The notes: generated by a model not told the origin, from the letters alone. Shown: positions 33,742 through 42,922, numbered from the stretch's first letter. The stretch: 64,000 nt of DNA from Chryseobacterium sp. (GCF_029240215.1 NZ_JARBTK010000005.1:83813-147812), one strand, 5' to 3'. Made by a program: numbers and translations.

Positions 33742-34758
33742 TTATAAATCATATTTTGAGGTTGCAGTTGTTCTTAAATCGGTAAATTCTCCACGTTCAA
33801 ATTTTAGCTGGGCAACCATCGCTATCATTGCTGCATTATCGGTTGTATATTCAAATTTAGGAATGTAAATGTTCCATCCCAGTTTCTCGTTGTTGTCCTG
33901 CATTGCTTTTCGCAAAGCTGAATTGGCAGAAACTCCGCCTGCGATGGCAACTTCTTCTATGTTTAAATCTTTCGCAGCTTTTTCCAATTTATTCATTAAA
34001 ATTTCAATGATGCATTTTTGTACCGAAGCACAAAGATTATTCATATTTTCTTTAATGAAATCAGGATTCTTCTTCACTTCTTTCTGAATAAAATATAAAA
34101 CAGAGGTCTTGATTCCGCTGAAAGAGTAGTCGTAATTTTCTAATCTTGGTTTGTTAAATTTAAAAGCATCAGGATTTCCTTCTTTCGCCAATCTGTCGAT
34201 AATTGGTCCTGCCGGATAATCAAGATCAAAGATTTTTCCGATTTTATCAAATGCCTCACCGGCAGCATCATCGATGGTTTTTCCGATGATTTCCATATCA
34301 AAATAATCTTTTACCAAAACGATCATCGTATGTCCTCCACTTACAGTAAGACACAAGAAAGGGAATTTTGGCGGCACAGGATTTGCATCGTCGATGAAAT
34401 GTGCCAAAATGTGCGCCTGAAGGTGATTGACCTCTATCAAAGGAACGTCTAAACTCATAGCCAGAGACTTAGCAAAAGAAGTTCCCACGAGAAGAGATCC
34501 TAAAAGTCCGGGACCGCGGGTAAAGCCTATGGCAGAGATTGCATTTTGTTGTATATTTGCTTTGGTAAAGGATTTTTCTACTACGGGAATAATATTCTGC
34601 TGATGAGCTCGTGACGCAAGCTCAGGAACCACGCCTCCATATTCTTTATGGATTTCCTGGTTTGCGGCAATGTTTGAAAGAATAGAATTTCCTTTGATAA
34701 TGGCTGATGAAGTATCGTCACAAGACGATTCGATACCTAAAATTATAGAGTCACTCAT
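33742..34758 (-). CDS. tsaD: tRNA N6-adenosine threonylcarbamoyltransferase subunit TsaD
   Basis: TsaD transfers the threonylcarbamoyl group to A37 of tRNAs reading ANN codons, the modification that MtaB (5588-6934) later methylthiolates. The 338-residue ASKHA-fold protein has GIESSCDDTS at residues 8-17, the iron-binding HLQAHILAH near residue 112, LTVSGGHTMIVL, DDAAGEAFDKIGKIF and AIAGGVSANSALR. The length is normal. The start codon is only four bases from that of the divergent tamB, and the -7 box lies inside tamB. Confidence 0.95.
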   Translation of the reverse strand: MSDSIILGIESSCDDTSSAIIKGNSILSNIAANQEIHKEYGGVVPELASRAHQQNIIPVVEKSFTKANIQQNAISAIGFTRGPGLLGSLLVGTSFAKSLAMSLDVPLIEVNHLQAHILAHFIDDANPVPPKFPFLCLTVSGGHTMIVLVKDYFDMEIIGKTIDDAAGEAFDKIGKIFDLDYPAGPIIDRLAKEGNPDAFKFNKPRLENYDYSFSGIKTSVLYFIQKEVKKNPDFIKENMNNLCASVQKCIIEILMNKLEKAAKDLNIEEVAIAGGVSANSALRKAMQDNNEKLGWNIYIPKFEYTTDNAAMIAMVAQLKFERGEFTDLRTTATSKYDL

Positions 34759-34762
34759 AGTA

Positions 34763-37700
34763 ATGGCAAAGTTAGAGAATAATAACGAAAATGAGCATAA
34801 AAAATCAGTAGCTGAAAACTTAGGAGATCAGGTACAAAAGACGGTTGATAATGTTCAGGAGACTGTAAAAGAGGCTTCTGAGCTTGCTTCTGATGCCATA
34901 AATCATCCGATAGATACTGCTCAGGAATTTGGTAAACAAGCTGCAAAAGACGTAACCAGCTATTCTTGGTGGGCAAAACTTTTGCTCATTTTTTTCTGGA
35001 CAGTTCTTGGTATTGTAGCTTTTGTTTTTATTGCAATTAATCTTCCGGTGACCAAAAGATGGGCTGCAGATAAGGCTTTACAGATTGTCAACAGGGATTT
35101 TAAAGCAAAAATGTCTACCGAAAGTGTAGAGGTTGATTTCTTCGGTGATGTGACGATTAAAGGTTTAAGAATAAGAGATTATAAAAATTTAGATTTCATT
35201 AAAGCTAGAGAGTTCAAAGCTAATTCAGACTGGTTTTCTTTGGCAACCAATATCGGAAAAAACAATTCTTTAAGTTTTAACGGGCTGACTCTGAAAGATG
35301 CAGATATAAAAGTCATTACCTATAAAGGCGACAGTATTTCAAATTTCATCCGGTTTACACAGCTTTTTGACAGTGGGAAGAAAAAAGATCCCACAAAACC
35401 ACCGTTTCAGTTAAACTCAAGATTGGAAATTTTAGATTCAAAAGTTTCTATTGTCAATCAGAATTCTCCCGGAGAGCCCGGGAAATGGTTGACTGCAACC
35501 AATGTCAATCTGATTGCCCCCAAATTAAAAGTAAACGGAGCCAACATTAATGCTACGATCAATAATTTCACGTTCACAACCAAAAGATGGGGGAAAGCAC
35601 ATTTTGTGGAAACATTTTCTACAGATTTCTCGATGACGGAAGATTTTCTTTTTCTGAAAGATTTAACTTTAAATACCGATCATTCGCTTCTGCAGGGAGA
35701 TATTAAATTTAATTTAAACAAAGGTTCTTGGGCAGATTTTACCAATAAAGTAAAATGGGATATGAATCTCAAGCTTGGAAGTCAGTTGAGCGGTTACGAT
35801 ATCTCTTATTTTGTAACCAATTGGGACAATTATGTTCCATTTAATATAAGCGGAAAAATGGCTGGTCCGCTGAATAGGTTTACTTTAGATAATTTCCTGA
35901 TCAGAAATCCTTCGGTAAATATAGCCACTCAGAAAATGAATATTACCAATTTGCTAAAAGGTAATTTTTTGATTGAAACCAATAATCTTTCAGCAGATTT
36001 TACCTATAAAGATCTGAAAGCCATGATGCCGAATTTCATTTCAAAGAAAATTAAAAATTTCGCTGATGACTTTGGGAAATTAAAATATAATGGAGATGTA
36101 AAAGTAAATCCTAAACAAGTCTATGTTTCTTCCGGAAATCTGATGACGGGAATCGGACAGGCAAAGATTTCCAATTTTTCATTAACAGATTTCAGTACCA
36201 CAATGCCTAAGTATAAAGGTTACGCAGAAGTAAAAGATTTAAATACATCGGTCATTACAAAAAGTAAAACGGTTGGTCTGATTTCTGGGAAATTTAATAT
36301 TGATGGGCAGAGTTTTGATGTCAATACAATGCGCATCAGGACAAAATCTCAGATTTCAAGTCTTGATATCATGAATAAGGAAATCAATAATCTGAATCTG
36401 GATGGTTTGCTTGATCACAGAAAATATAATGGTTTAATAACAATTAATGATGAACAGGCAAAAGCAACTATAAAAGGTCTGATTGATTTTAGCACTAAAA
36501 GAATTTCTGCAAATATTGATGCAGATGTCACGTATCTGAATATGAATTATTTCACCGACAAACCCGGAAGCCAAATCGTAAGCGGTCAGGTAAATGGAAA
36601 AATGTCGATGACGAACGTGAATGATTTAAATCTTGACGTCGTGGCGAATAATATCAGTTTTGCAACTGCTACACAACGTTATCAGATTCCTAATGCTAAG
36701 ATAAAAACGTTTATAGAGGGTGGAAACCGCGTAATTGATGTAGATGCTCCAGGTGCTGTAAATGGTAAAATTTCAGGTAAATATAATCTTGCTGATTTGG
36801 CAGGAATGGTGGAAAATGGGTTAGGTAAAATTTTAGTAGGTCCACCACCAAGAAAACTGTACCGCGGACAAAATTTCACCATGAATTTTGATGTTCAACA
36901 AGGCTTGGTAAGTTATTTTATGCCGGATCTGAAACTTCCTCAAGGAGCAACAGTTGAAGGTGAGTATGACGGAAATTCAAATAATTTAATTTTAAATCTT
37001 GATGCCGAATCACTGAAATATGTAATGACTAAGAAAGAGGAAATTACGGATGCAGATATGGCTTTGGCGAATGCAAATCCTGATTATAAAATCAATGAAA
37101 GAGATGTTATTACGAGAGACAGTGCCTTAGTTGATAGTGTAGTGGTGAGAATTAACACGGCAAATCTTGATCAGCAGCTTTATGCAAAAATCAAAAGAGT
37201 AGAGTACAATAAAAATATTCTGAAACACATTCTTCTCACCGGAAAGAATGAGAACAATACAACTTTGAGAATCGCTACAACCTTCAAACATGGAAGTCCT
37301 GAAGATGAGCTTGATGATAATCTGAAAAGTTATGCAGTTAATTTTAACCAGTCAACAAATCCGGATGGAGATTATATTTTCAGATTTGAGCCGACTGAAG
37401 TTAATTTTAATCATGTGAAATGGACTATTGATACGAGCTCTGAGCTTGATCATTATATAAGCTATCGAAAGAAAACTCAGGATTTTGAGGTGAAGAACCT
37501 CAGGATTTATTCAGATAATAGTTCACTCTTAATCAATGAATCCATATTCAAATCTGCCAAAGATTTTTATGTAGATGCTGAAGTTCAGGATTTTGCAATT
37601 GAAAAACTTTTGGAAATGCAAGCTGGTGGAAATCCTATGGATATCAAAGGACTGGCCAATGGTAGCGTAAAGATCAAGATGGATAAAAACACTTTGCAGC

Positions 37701-39550
37701 CTCTTGTGGATCTTACTGTTGACGATATTATGATGAATGGAAATGACATGGGAGATCTTACGATTTCTGCTGTCAATGGCTATTCACTTAATGTTTATGA
37801 TGTAGACGTAAAAGTGACTTCTGCTGGAGTAATAGGGAATAATAACCTACATTTAACGGGAACGGTCAATAATAACACAGCTTCTCCCACAATTGATTTG
37901 ACGGCTGAACTTCGTGAATTTGATTTGGCATTTACCCAACAATTTGTACAGACTATTTTTGGAAATTTAAGAGGAAAAGCAACCGGAGATTTAAAAATCA
38001 ACGGAACTCTGAAAAATTTAGATTACAGTGGAGATATAGGCTTAAAGGAATTTGGTCTGAAACTTCTGTTTACGGGTGTAGATTATTCGTTTGATGATAC
38101 CGTGATCCCACTTTCAAAAGGTTTGGCGATCCTTAACAATATCGGAGTGCATGATGGAAGATCAAATTCACAGGGAACAATTTCCGGGGCGATACAGTTT
38201 GAAACTTTATCCTCAATGGGAGTCAACCTTGTAATGAGAGCTGATAATTTATTGATGCTGAATACTACCCAGAAAGAATATGATCTCTTCTGGGGAAGAA
38301 TTTACGGGCAAGGTGATTTGTACGTTGACGGTCCCGTTTCAGCCTTAAATTTATCTACACCGAATATGAAAGCTTTGAATGGAAGTACATTTACTTTCAA
38401 TTCAAGCTCTACTTCAAATGTTGAAGAATTTAAAATGCTGAGATTCCTGAAAGAAGGAAAAGACGGTCTTGTAACATTAGAAGACAAGAAAAAATCAGGA
38501 GCTAATATGAATATTGACTTCAGTCTTGATGTTGACAAAGGAACTACAGTAAATGTATTGGTGGGTGATGATGTAGGGAACATTACCGTAAAAGGAATTG
38601 CAGATGATCTGAGATTCCAGATGGGAAGACAGGGAAATATCGCTATGAACGGAGCATACATGGTAGAAAGCGGAACTTTTGTTTCTAAAGCGATCCTGAA
38701 CAGAACGTTCCAGATCCAGAAAAACAGCAGTATACGATGGGACGGTGATGCGATGAAGCCAATGCTTGATATCACAGCAAATTATGTGAGAATGGTTTCG
38801 AATGCAGGAGCGTACTTAAATATGGGACAACTTCAGCCGATCAGTATTTTGCTTCAGACCAAAATTACCAACACGCTGACTGATCCGAAAATAGATCTTA
38901 ATGTTACTGCTTTAGATGTTTCGAGCCAGGTTAAGGAAACTTTGGCGGCAAAAATAAATCAGACTGAAGGCGAAAATGTTTTACAGTTTAGTTCAATACT
39001 TCTGCTGAATATGTTTAATGAATCGAGTACGGGTGGGGTAACTTTTAATGCAAGTAATGTAGCAGAATCTTCAGGGTATAACATGATCCTGAAACAGCTT
39101 GGATCAGTGCTTAATACAATGAGTAATGAATTTCAGATTGATTTGAATTATGTGAAAGCCGATCAGAATTCTAATATTGGTGATCGTGCAAACGCCGGAG
39201 TAAGTTTTGATCTTTCTCCCAGAATTACAGTTAAAACAGGCCTTGGTATTCCTTTAAACAAAACTGATGCTACAGAAACAAATTATCTCTCAGGCGAAGG
39301 AACTATAGAGTACGATATTTCTAAAAAGAATGACGGTACATTGCTGTTAAGAGGTTACTCAAAACCAACCAATATAGGAATGGGTGTAGGTACTGTAGGT
39401 ACAAACGGTTCTGCGAATCAAGCTTATGGGGGCGGTATTGTATGGAGTAGAAGCTTCGATTCTTTCTCAAAAAAGAAGAAAAAAGATAAAAAGCAGGTGC
39501 CTGTTAATAATGAAATAAAAACAGATTCCGTAAAATCGAAGGTTAAATAA
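34763..39550 (+). CDS. tamB: Translocation/assembly module TamB
   Basis: TamB-like proteins span the periplasm and are linked to outer-membrane protein insertion and lipid transfer. The 1595-residue protein has a cytoplasmic N-terminus (about 1-70, with an amphipathic VQKTVDNVQETVKEASELA stretch), one transmembrane helix near 73-95 (LLLIFFWTVLGIVAFVFIAI), and a very long beta-helical body with repeating DLNLDV/VNGKISG patterns. The conserved TamB (DUF490) domain is in the last ~400 residues (GNITVKGIADDLRFQMGRQGNI..., ILLQTKITNTLTDPKIDL). The C-terminal tail is Lys-rich. The ATG at 34763 is used; the longer reading would run through the start of tsaD. Confidence 0.93.
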   Translation: MAKLENNNENEHKKSVAENLGDQVQKTVDNVQETVKEASELASDAINHPIDTAQEFGKQAAKDVTSYSWWAKLLLIFFWTVLGIVAFVFIAINLPVTKRWAADKALQIVNRDFKAKMSTESVEVDFFGDVTIKGLRIRDYKNLDFIKAREFKANSDWFSLATNIGKNNSLSFNGLTLKDADIKVITYKGDSISNFIRFTQLFDSGKKKDPTKPPFQLNSRLEILDSKVSIVNQNSPGEPGKWLTATNVNLIAPKLKVNGANINATINNFTFTTKRWGKAHFVETFSTDFSMTEDFLFLKDLTLNTDHSLLQGDIKFNLNKGSWADFTNKVKWDMNLKLGSQLSGYDISYFVTNWDNYVPFNISGKMAGPLNRFTLDNFLIRNPSVNIATQKMNITNLLKGNFLIETNNLSADFTYKDLKAMMPNFISKKIKNFADDFGKLKYNGDVKVNPKQVYVSSGNLMTGIGQAKISNFSLTDFSTTMPKYKGYAEVKDLNTSVITKSKTVGLISGKFNIDGQSFDVNTMRIRTKSQISSLDIMNKEINNLNLDGLLDHRKYNGLITINDEQAKATIKGLIDFSTKRISANIDADVTYLNMNYFTDKPGSQIVSGQVNGKMSMTNVNDLNLDVVANNISFATATQRYQIPNAKIKTFIEGGNRVIDVDAPGAVNGKISGKYNLADLAGMVENGLGKILVGPPPRKLYRGQNFTMNFDVQQGLVSYFMPDLKLPQGATVEGEYDGNSNNLILNLDAESLKYVMTKKEEITDADMALANANPDYKINERDVITRDSALVDSVVVRINTANLDQQLYAKIKRVEYNKNILKHILLTGKNENNTTLRIATTFKHGSPEDELDDNLKSYAVNFNQSTNPDGDYIFRFEPTEVNFNHVKWTIDTSSELDHYISYRKKTQDFEVKNLRIYSDNSSLLINESIFKSAKDFYVDAEVQDFAIEKLLEMQAGGNPMDIKGLANGSVKIKMDKNTLQPLVDLTVDDIMMNGNDMGDLTISAVNGYSLNVYDVDVKVTSAGVIGNNNLHLTGTVNNNTASPTIDLTAELREFDLAFTQQFVQTIFGNLRGKATGDLKINGTLKNLDYSGDIGLKEFGLKLLFTGVDYSFDDTVIPLSKGLAILNNIGVHDGRSNSQGTISGAIQFETLSSMGVNLVMRADNLLMLNTTQKEYDLFWGRIYGQGDLYVDGPVSALNLSTPNMKALNGSTFTFNSSSTSNVEEFKMLRFLKEGKDGLVTLEDKKKSGANMNIDFSLDVDKGTTVNVLVGDDVGNITVKGIADDLRFQMGRQGNIAMNGAYMVESGTFVSKAILNRTFQIQKNSSIRWDGDAMKPMLDITANYVRMVSNAGAYLNMGQLQPISILLQTKITNTLTDPKIDLNVTALDVSSQVKETLAAKINQTEGENVLQFSSILLLNMFNESSTGGVTFNASNVAESSGYNMILKQLGSVLNTMSNEFQIDLNYVKADQNSNIGDRANAGVSFDLSPRITVKTGLGIPLNKTDATETNYLSGEGTIEYDISKKNDGTLLLRGYSKPTNIGMGVGTVGTNGSANQAYGGGIVWSRSFDSFSKKKKKDKKQVPVNNEIKTDSVKSKVK
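34767..34774 (-). promoter_or_regulatory. -7 promoter element of tsaD inside the tamB coding region
   Basis: TAACTTTG on the minus strand ends eight bases before the tsaD ATG, so the tsaD transcript would be nearly leaderless. No TTG lies at the expected -33 distance. Confidence 0.55.
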
Positions 39551-39632
39551 TCTGAATCTTTGAATGATTTTTGTCATATGTGTTAATTATTGTTAATCTT
39601 TAATATATTTTTCCTAGTTAATTTATTTTTCT

Positions 39633-39640
39633 TAATTTTG
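39633..39640 (+). promoter_or_regulatory. -7 promoter element of the Lrp/AsnC gene
   Basis: TAATTTTG lies 43 bases before the ATG. No clear -33 TTG is present. Confidence 0.5.
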
Positions 39641-39683
39641 TAAAAAATTTATCGATTTTTTAGGAAAAATATAATTTCACTAT

Positions 39684-40154
39684 ATGAACTATCAACTGGA
39701 CGAAATAGACAAGAAAATTCTTGATTTCTTAGTAGAAAATACAAGAATGCCTTTTACAGAAATTGCTAAGCAGATGGATGTATCTGCAGGTACAATACAC
39801 GTAAGGGTGAAGAAAATGGAAGATGCAGGTATTATTTTAGGATCATCTCTTAATTTAGATTATGGTAAGTTAGACTACCATTTTACAGCTTTTATCGGAA
39901 TCCTTTTAACAAAATCAAACCGCACTCAAGAGGTTTTGAAGGAGTTAGGAACAATTCCAAACGTAGTAGAAGCTAGCGTTATCTCAGGAAAATATAACAT
40001 TTTCTGTAAAGTAAAAGCTAAAAATACTGAAGATGCGAAAAAGATCATTTATCAGATAGATGATATTCAGGATGTAATGAGAACTGAAAGTATGATTTCT
40101 ATGGAAGAATTCTTAAGTGACAAAAACAGACTGATCAATGCGATCTCGATTTAA
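39684..40154 (+). CDS. Lrp/AsnC family transcriptional regulator
   Basis: A 156-residue feast/famine regulator. The N-terminal winged helix-turn-helix covers residues 5-50 (LDEIDKKILDFLVENTRMPFTEIAKQMDVSAGTIHVRVKKMEDAGII, quoted by its ends). The C-terminal RAM ligand-binding/oligomerisation domain follows (GILLTKSNRTQEVLKELGTIPNVVEASVISGKYNIF by its ends). Such proteins sense amino acids and often control their own gene; no operator could be assigned by eye. It is a single gene with a terminator directly behind it. Confidence 0.93.
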   Translation: MNYQLDEIDKKILDFLVENTRMPFTEIAKQMDVSAGTIHVRVKKMEDAGIILGSSLNLDYGKLDYHFTAFIGILLTKSNRTQEVLKELGTIPNVVEASVISGKYNIFCKVKAKNTEDAKKIIYQIDDIQDVMRTESMISMEEFLSDKNRLINAISI

Positions 40155-40182
40155 TCAAATTTTAGACGATATAAATACCAGA

Positions 40183-40218
40183 GAACTTATGAAGTAATTC
40201 ATAAGTTCTTTATTTTTG
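40183..40218 (+). terminator. Terminator of the Lrp gene overlapping the next gene's -7 box
   Basis: An 11-base perfect stem GAACTTATGAA/TTCATAAGTTC with loop GTAA (40183-40208) is followed by TTTATTTTTG. The last eight bases of that run, TATTTTTG at 40211-40218, match the -7 consensus, and the next ATG is at 40223. Confidence 0.8.
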
Positions 40219-40222
40219 CATT

Positions 40223-40612
40223 ATGGAAAAGCAATATAAAGAATACAGTTATTTTGATGAAGATCCGAAAAAAGGATGGGGTTTTATTTTGGCTTTAGCT
40301 GCTCTGCTATTGTTTACTTTGATGGGAGTCGGGTTAGATTTTGATGAATATTTACAGCATAAAACCCTGAATATTCCTTCCGGATATTTCTACTTTATTT
40401 TCTCGATAGATATCTTAATGATTGCAGGAATTGCGCTGATGTATTTTTACAGAAAAATAGGCATCATTCTGTTTCCTTTGATGCTGGTTTTTCACTTTTT
40501 TATGCACAACTATTACTTATCCACATTCTTGTATTCTGACGTAACTAATCTGTTCCTTTTCACGGGTTTTGGTATGTTGGCGATTATTCCGAAGTGGAAG
40601 TTTTTTAGATAA
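40223..40612 (+). CDS. Small integral membrane protein, four predicted helices
   Basis: I do not recognise this 129-residue protein. It begins with a polar, acidic cytoplasmic stretch (MEKQYKEYSYFDEDPKKGWG) and then has four hydrophobic segments near residues 20-38, 51-69, 74-92 and 97-122 (GFILALAALLLFTLMGVG, YFYFIFSIDILMIAGIAL, IGIILFPLMLVFHFFMHNYY, LFLFTGFGMLAIIP). The -7 box TATTTTTG ends four bases before the ATG, so the mRNA should be leaderless or close to it. It is a single gene with a hairpin/T-run about 95 bases downstream. Confidence 0.7.
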   Translation: MEKQYKEYSYFDEDPKKGWGFILALAALLLFTLMGVGLDFDEYLQHKTLNIPSGYFYFIFSIDILMIAGIALMYFYRKIGIILFPLMLVFHFFMHNYYLSTFLYSDVTNLFLFTGFGMLAIIPKWKFFR

Positions 40613-40708
40613 TGAATTTCAAATTTTCTTGAACCATTAAAATTGTATTGAAGCTGTTAAGGATTAAGCTGAGCCTCGATCAAAAGAAAATATTTAAAAT
40701 GTCAATAG

Positions 40709-40737
40709 AAACGGGCTTTAGTCCGTTTTTCTTTTTA
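40709..40737 (+). terminator. Hairpin with T-run downstream of the membrane protein gene
   Basis: AAACGG pairs with CCGTTT around GCTTTAGT, followed by a T-rich run to 40737. The core (CGGGCTTTAG..CCG) resembles a hairpin I recall as frequent in Chryseobacterium intergenic DNA, so it may be a repeat acting as a terminator. Confidence 0.6.
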
Positions 40738-40822
40738 AGGAAACCATTCGAAATGACTTTAGCTTAAGTTTATAACCGTTCGGTTTTTTAGTTCTAAAAT
40801 GAAATCACACGTAAATATTGTT

Positions 40823-40898
40823 CCAGAGGAGCAAAAACGTTCGTAGCAATAAAGAAGTATAAAAATATTGAGCTCCGTAGGAGCGATACATAATATGC
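40823..40898. repeat. Degenerate interspersed repeat with GCTCC-GTA-GGAGC core
   Basis: A perfect mini-hairpin GCTCC/GGAGC lies at 40872-40884, and a partial second copy (GAGGAGC...CGTAGCAAT) precedes it. This looks like the 'GAGCTCCGTAGGAGCGA' sequences I remember scattered in many Bacteroidota genomes; this copy seems decayed. Confidence 0.45.
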
Positions 40899-40957
40899 AA
40901 AGTTGTTAAAGATTAATTAAAATAAAAATTGCTAAATTTTAAATTCAATTAAAGAAC

Positions 40958-40986
40958 AAAAAAAAGCATCCAATTTGGATGCTTTT
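40958..40986 (-). terminator. Terminator of the transketolase operon
   Basis: A stem of AAAAGCATCC/GGATGCTTTT with a short AATTT loop lies just beyond the end of the minus-strand gene, with a long T-run on the minus strand. Confidence 0.8.
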
Positions 40987-41010
40987 ATAATACATTTCAA
41001 ATGAAATGTA

Positions 41011-41955
41011 TTATGCTAAAATTCTCTTCACTGCTTCAATTACAGCCGCAGAATCGATTTTATATTTTTTCATTAACTCAGTAGGAGTCGCAGATTCTCC
41101 GAACGTATCATTTACTGCTACAAATTCCTGTCTTGTAGGTCTTTTTCTTGCCAACATTCCGGCAATTGATTCACCTAAACCACCTAAATAATTATGCTCT
41201 TCAGCAGTAACTATTTTTCCTGTTTTTTCGACTGATTTTAAGATGATTTCTTCGTCAAGAGGTTTAATCGTGTGGATATTGATTACTTCGCAAGAGATTC
41301 CTTCTTTTTCAAGCTCTTCAGCTGCAACCAGAGATTCCCAGACAAGGTGGCCCGTAGCAACGATCGTTACGTCAGTTCCTTCCTGTAAAAGAATACCTTT
41401 ACCGATTTCGAAAGGCATATCTTCAGGAATGAAAACAGGAACTACAGGTCTTCCGAATCTTAAATATACAGGACCTTCAAAGTCAGCAATAGCTAAAGTT
41501 GCAGCTTTTGTCTGGTTGTAGTCACAAGGGTTGATAACGGTCATTCCGGGAAGCATTTTCATCATTCCGATGTCTTCCAAAACCTGATGGGTTGCGCCGT
41601 CTTCACCCAAAGTAAGACCTGCGTGAGAAGCACAGATTTTAACATTCTTTCCGGAATAAGCGATAGACTGACGTATCTGGTCATAAACTCTTGAAGTAGA
41701 AAAGTTAGCGAAAGTTCCCGTAAAAGGAATTTTTCCCGTAATACTCAAACCTGCAGCCAATCCCATCATATTTGCTTCGGCGATACCAACCTGGTAGAAT
41801 CTTTCAGGAGCTTTTTCGATGAATTTTTCCATTTTTAAAGAACCGATAAGGTCTGCGCAAAGTGCCACCACATTCGGGTTTGTGTCAGCCAATTCTGCCA
41901 AACCAGCCCCGAATCCTGAACGTGTATCTTTTTTTTCTGTATATGTATATTTCAT
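41011..41955 (-). CDS. Transketolase, C-terminal subunit
   Basis: The second half of a split transketolase (pyrimidine-binding plus C-terminal domains). It pairs with the N-terminal subunit at 42050 to move two-carbon units between sugars in the pentose phosphate pathway. The 314-residue protein shows DTRSGFGAGLAELAD, AEANMMGLAAGLSITGKIPF, SHAGLTLGEDGATHQ (the transketolase motif), PVYLRFGRP and AEEHNYLGGLGESIAG. The catalytic Glu lies in the FYQVGIAEANM segment. The gap to the upstream subunit is 94 bases. Split transketolases are common in Bacteroidota. Confidence 0.92.
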   Translation of the reverse strand: MKYTYTEKKDTRSGFGAGLAELADTNPNVVALCADLIGSLKMEKFIEKAPERFYQVGIAEANMMGLAAGLSITGKIPFTGTFANFSTSRVYDQIRQSIAYSGKNVKICASHAGLTLGEDGATHQVLEDIGMMKMLPGMTVINPCDYNQTKAATLAIADFEGPVYLRFGRPVVPVFIPEDMPFEIGKGILLQEGTDVTIVATGHLVWESLVAAEELEKEGISCEVINIHTIKPLDEEIILKSVEKTGKIVTAEEHNYLGGLGESIAGMLARKRPTRQEFVAVNDTFGESATPTELMKKYKIDSAAVIEAVKRILA

Positions 41956-42049
41956 GAGGATTTCTAATTTTTATTATAGAATCATGTAACCTTACGGTTT
42001 CATTTTTACTAATTATTAATTAAGATTACTTATTACCAATTACTTATAA

Positions 42050-42901
42050 TTAATAATCTGCCGGAGCTTCTAAGTACAATTGTTTAAAAGCCGTATCCAG
42101 CTGCTCGTCGTTCGGAGCTTTACCGTGCCAAGCGTGGCTTCCCATCATGTAATCAACGCCATTACCCATTTCTGTATGAAGAATGATTACAACAGGTTTT
42201 CCTTTTCCTGTTTCAGTTTTTGCTCTTTCAAGAATTGCAATTACCGCTTCAAGGTCATTTCCGTTTTTTTCTTCCAAAACGATCCATCCGAAAGCTTCTA
42301 ATTTGGCATGAAGATTTCCTAATGAAAGTACATTTTCTGTGCTTCCGTCAATCTGTTGTCCGTTATAGTCAATTGTTGAAATGATATTATCTACTTTTTT
42401 AGCTGCAGCATACATCAATGCTTCCCAAACCTGACCTTCTTGTAATTCTCCGTCACCATGAAGCGTGTATACCAAAGAATCGTCACCGTCTAGTTTTTTA
42501 CCCTGAGCAACACCAAGAGCAACAGAAAGTCCCTGACCCAAAGATCCTGAAGCAATTCTGATTCCCGGCAAACCTTCGTGAGTGGTTGGGTGACCTTGTA
42601 ATCTTGAATCTAATTTTCTGAAAGTCTTCAATTCAGCTACCGGAAAGAAATCAAATCTTGCCAGAGTAGAATAGAAAACCGGCGAAATATGTCCGTTTGA
42701 AAGGTAGAAGTGATCTTCATTTTTACCTTCCATTGTGAATGGTAAATTATAGTTCATTACCTTACCGTAAAGTGCTGTGAAATACTCTGTACAGCCTAAA
42801 CTTCCACCAGGATGTCCTGAATTTACAGCGTGAACCATTCTTAAAATGTCTCTTCTGATTTGTGTAGTAAGAGATTTCAGCTCTTCAATACTTTTACTCA
42901 T
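42050..42901 (-). CDS. Transketolase, N-terminal (thiamine diphosphate) subunit
   Basis: The first half of the split transketolase, 283 residues, binding the diphosphate and metal of ThDP. Motifs are HAVNSGHPGGSLGCTEYFTALYG, YLSNGHISPVFYS, LPGIRIASGSLGQGLSVALGVA and the ThDP motif GDGELQEGQVWEALMYAA...IDYN. The ATG at 42901 begins MSKSIEELKSLTTQIRRDIL; an upstream ATG at 42925 lies in the promoter (-7 box at 42923-42930) and is rejected. The C-terminal subunit gene follows on the same strand. Confidence 0.92.
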   Translation of the reverse strand: MSKSIEELKSLTTQIRRDILRMVHAVNSGHPGGSLGCTEYFTALYGKVMNYNLPFTMEGKNEDHFYLSNGHISPVFYSTLARFDFFPVAELKTFRKLDSRLQGHPTTHEGLPGIRIASGSLGQGLSVALGVAQGKKLDGDDSLVYTLHGDGELQEGQVWEALMYAAAKKVDNIISTIDYNGQQIDGSTENVLSLGNLHAKLEAFGWIVLEEKNGNDLEAVIAILERAKTETGKGKPVVIILHTEMGNGVDYMMGSHAWHGKAPNDEQLDTAFKQLYLEAPADY

Positions 42902-42922
42902 TTTATAGGATTTATTTGCACG

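Larger units (their letters stand above)
40613..41010. other. 400-base intergenic region with repeat-like elements
   Basis: No credible gene is seen. It contains a CGG-stem hairpin with a T-run (40709-40737), a stretch resembling a degenerate 'GCTCC-GTA-GGAGC' interspersed repeat (about 40823-40898), the terminator of the transketolase operon (40958-40986) and a perfect inverted repeat touching the transketolase stop codon (40989-41012). Confidence 0.6.

Noticed and set aside
34670..34762. Longer tamB start at 34670
   Set aside because: It would overlap the first 30 codons of tsaD on the other strand, and the added residues are a shadow of tsaD.
38302..38775. 157-codon minus-strand ORF inside tamB
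   Set aside because: It lies wholly within the conserved TamB domain in another frame, with no promoter and a composition rich in Ser, Phe and Pro typical of antisense shadows.
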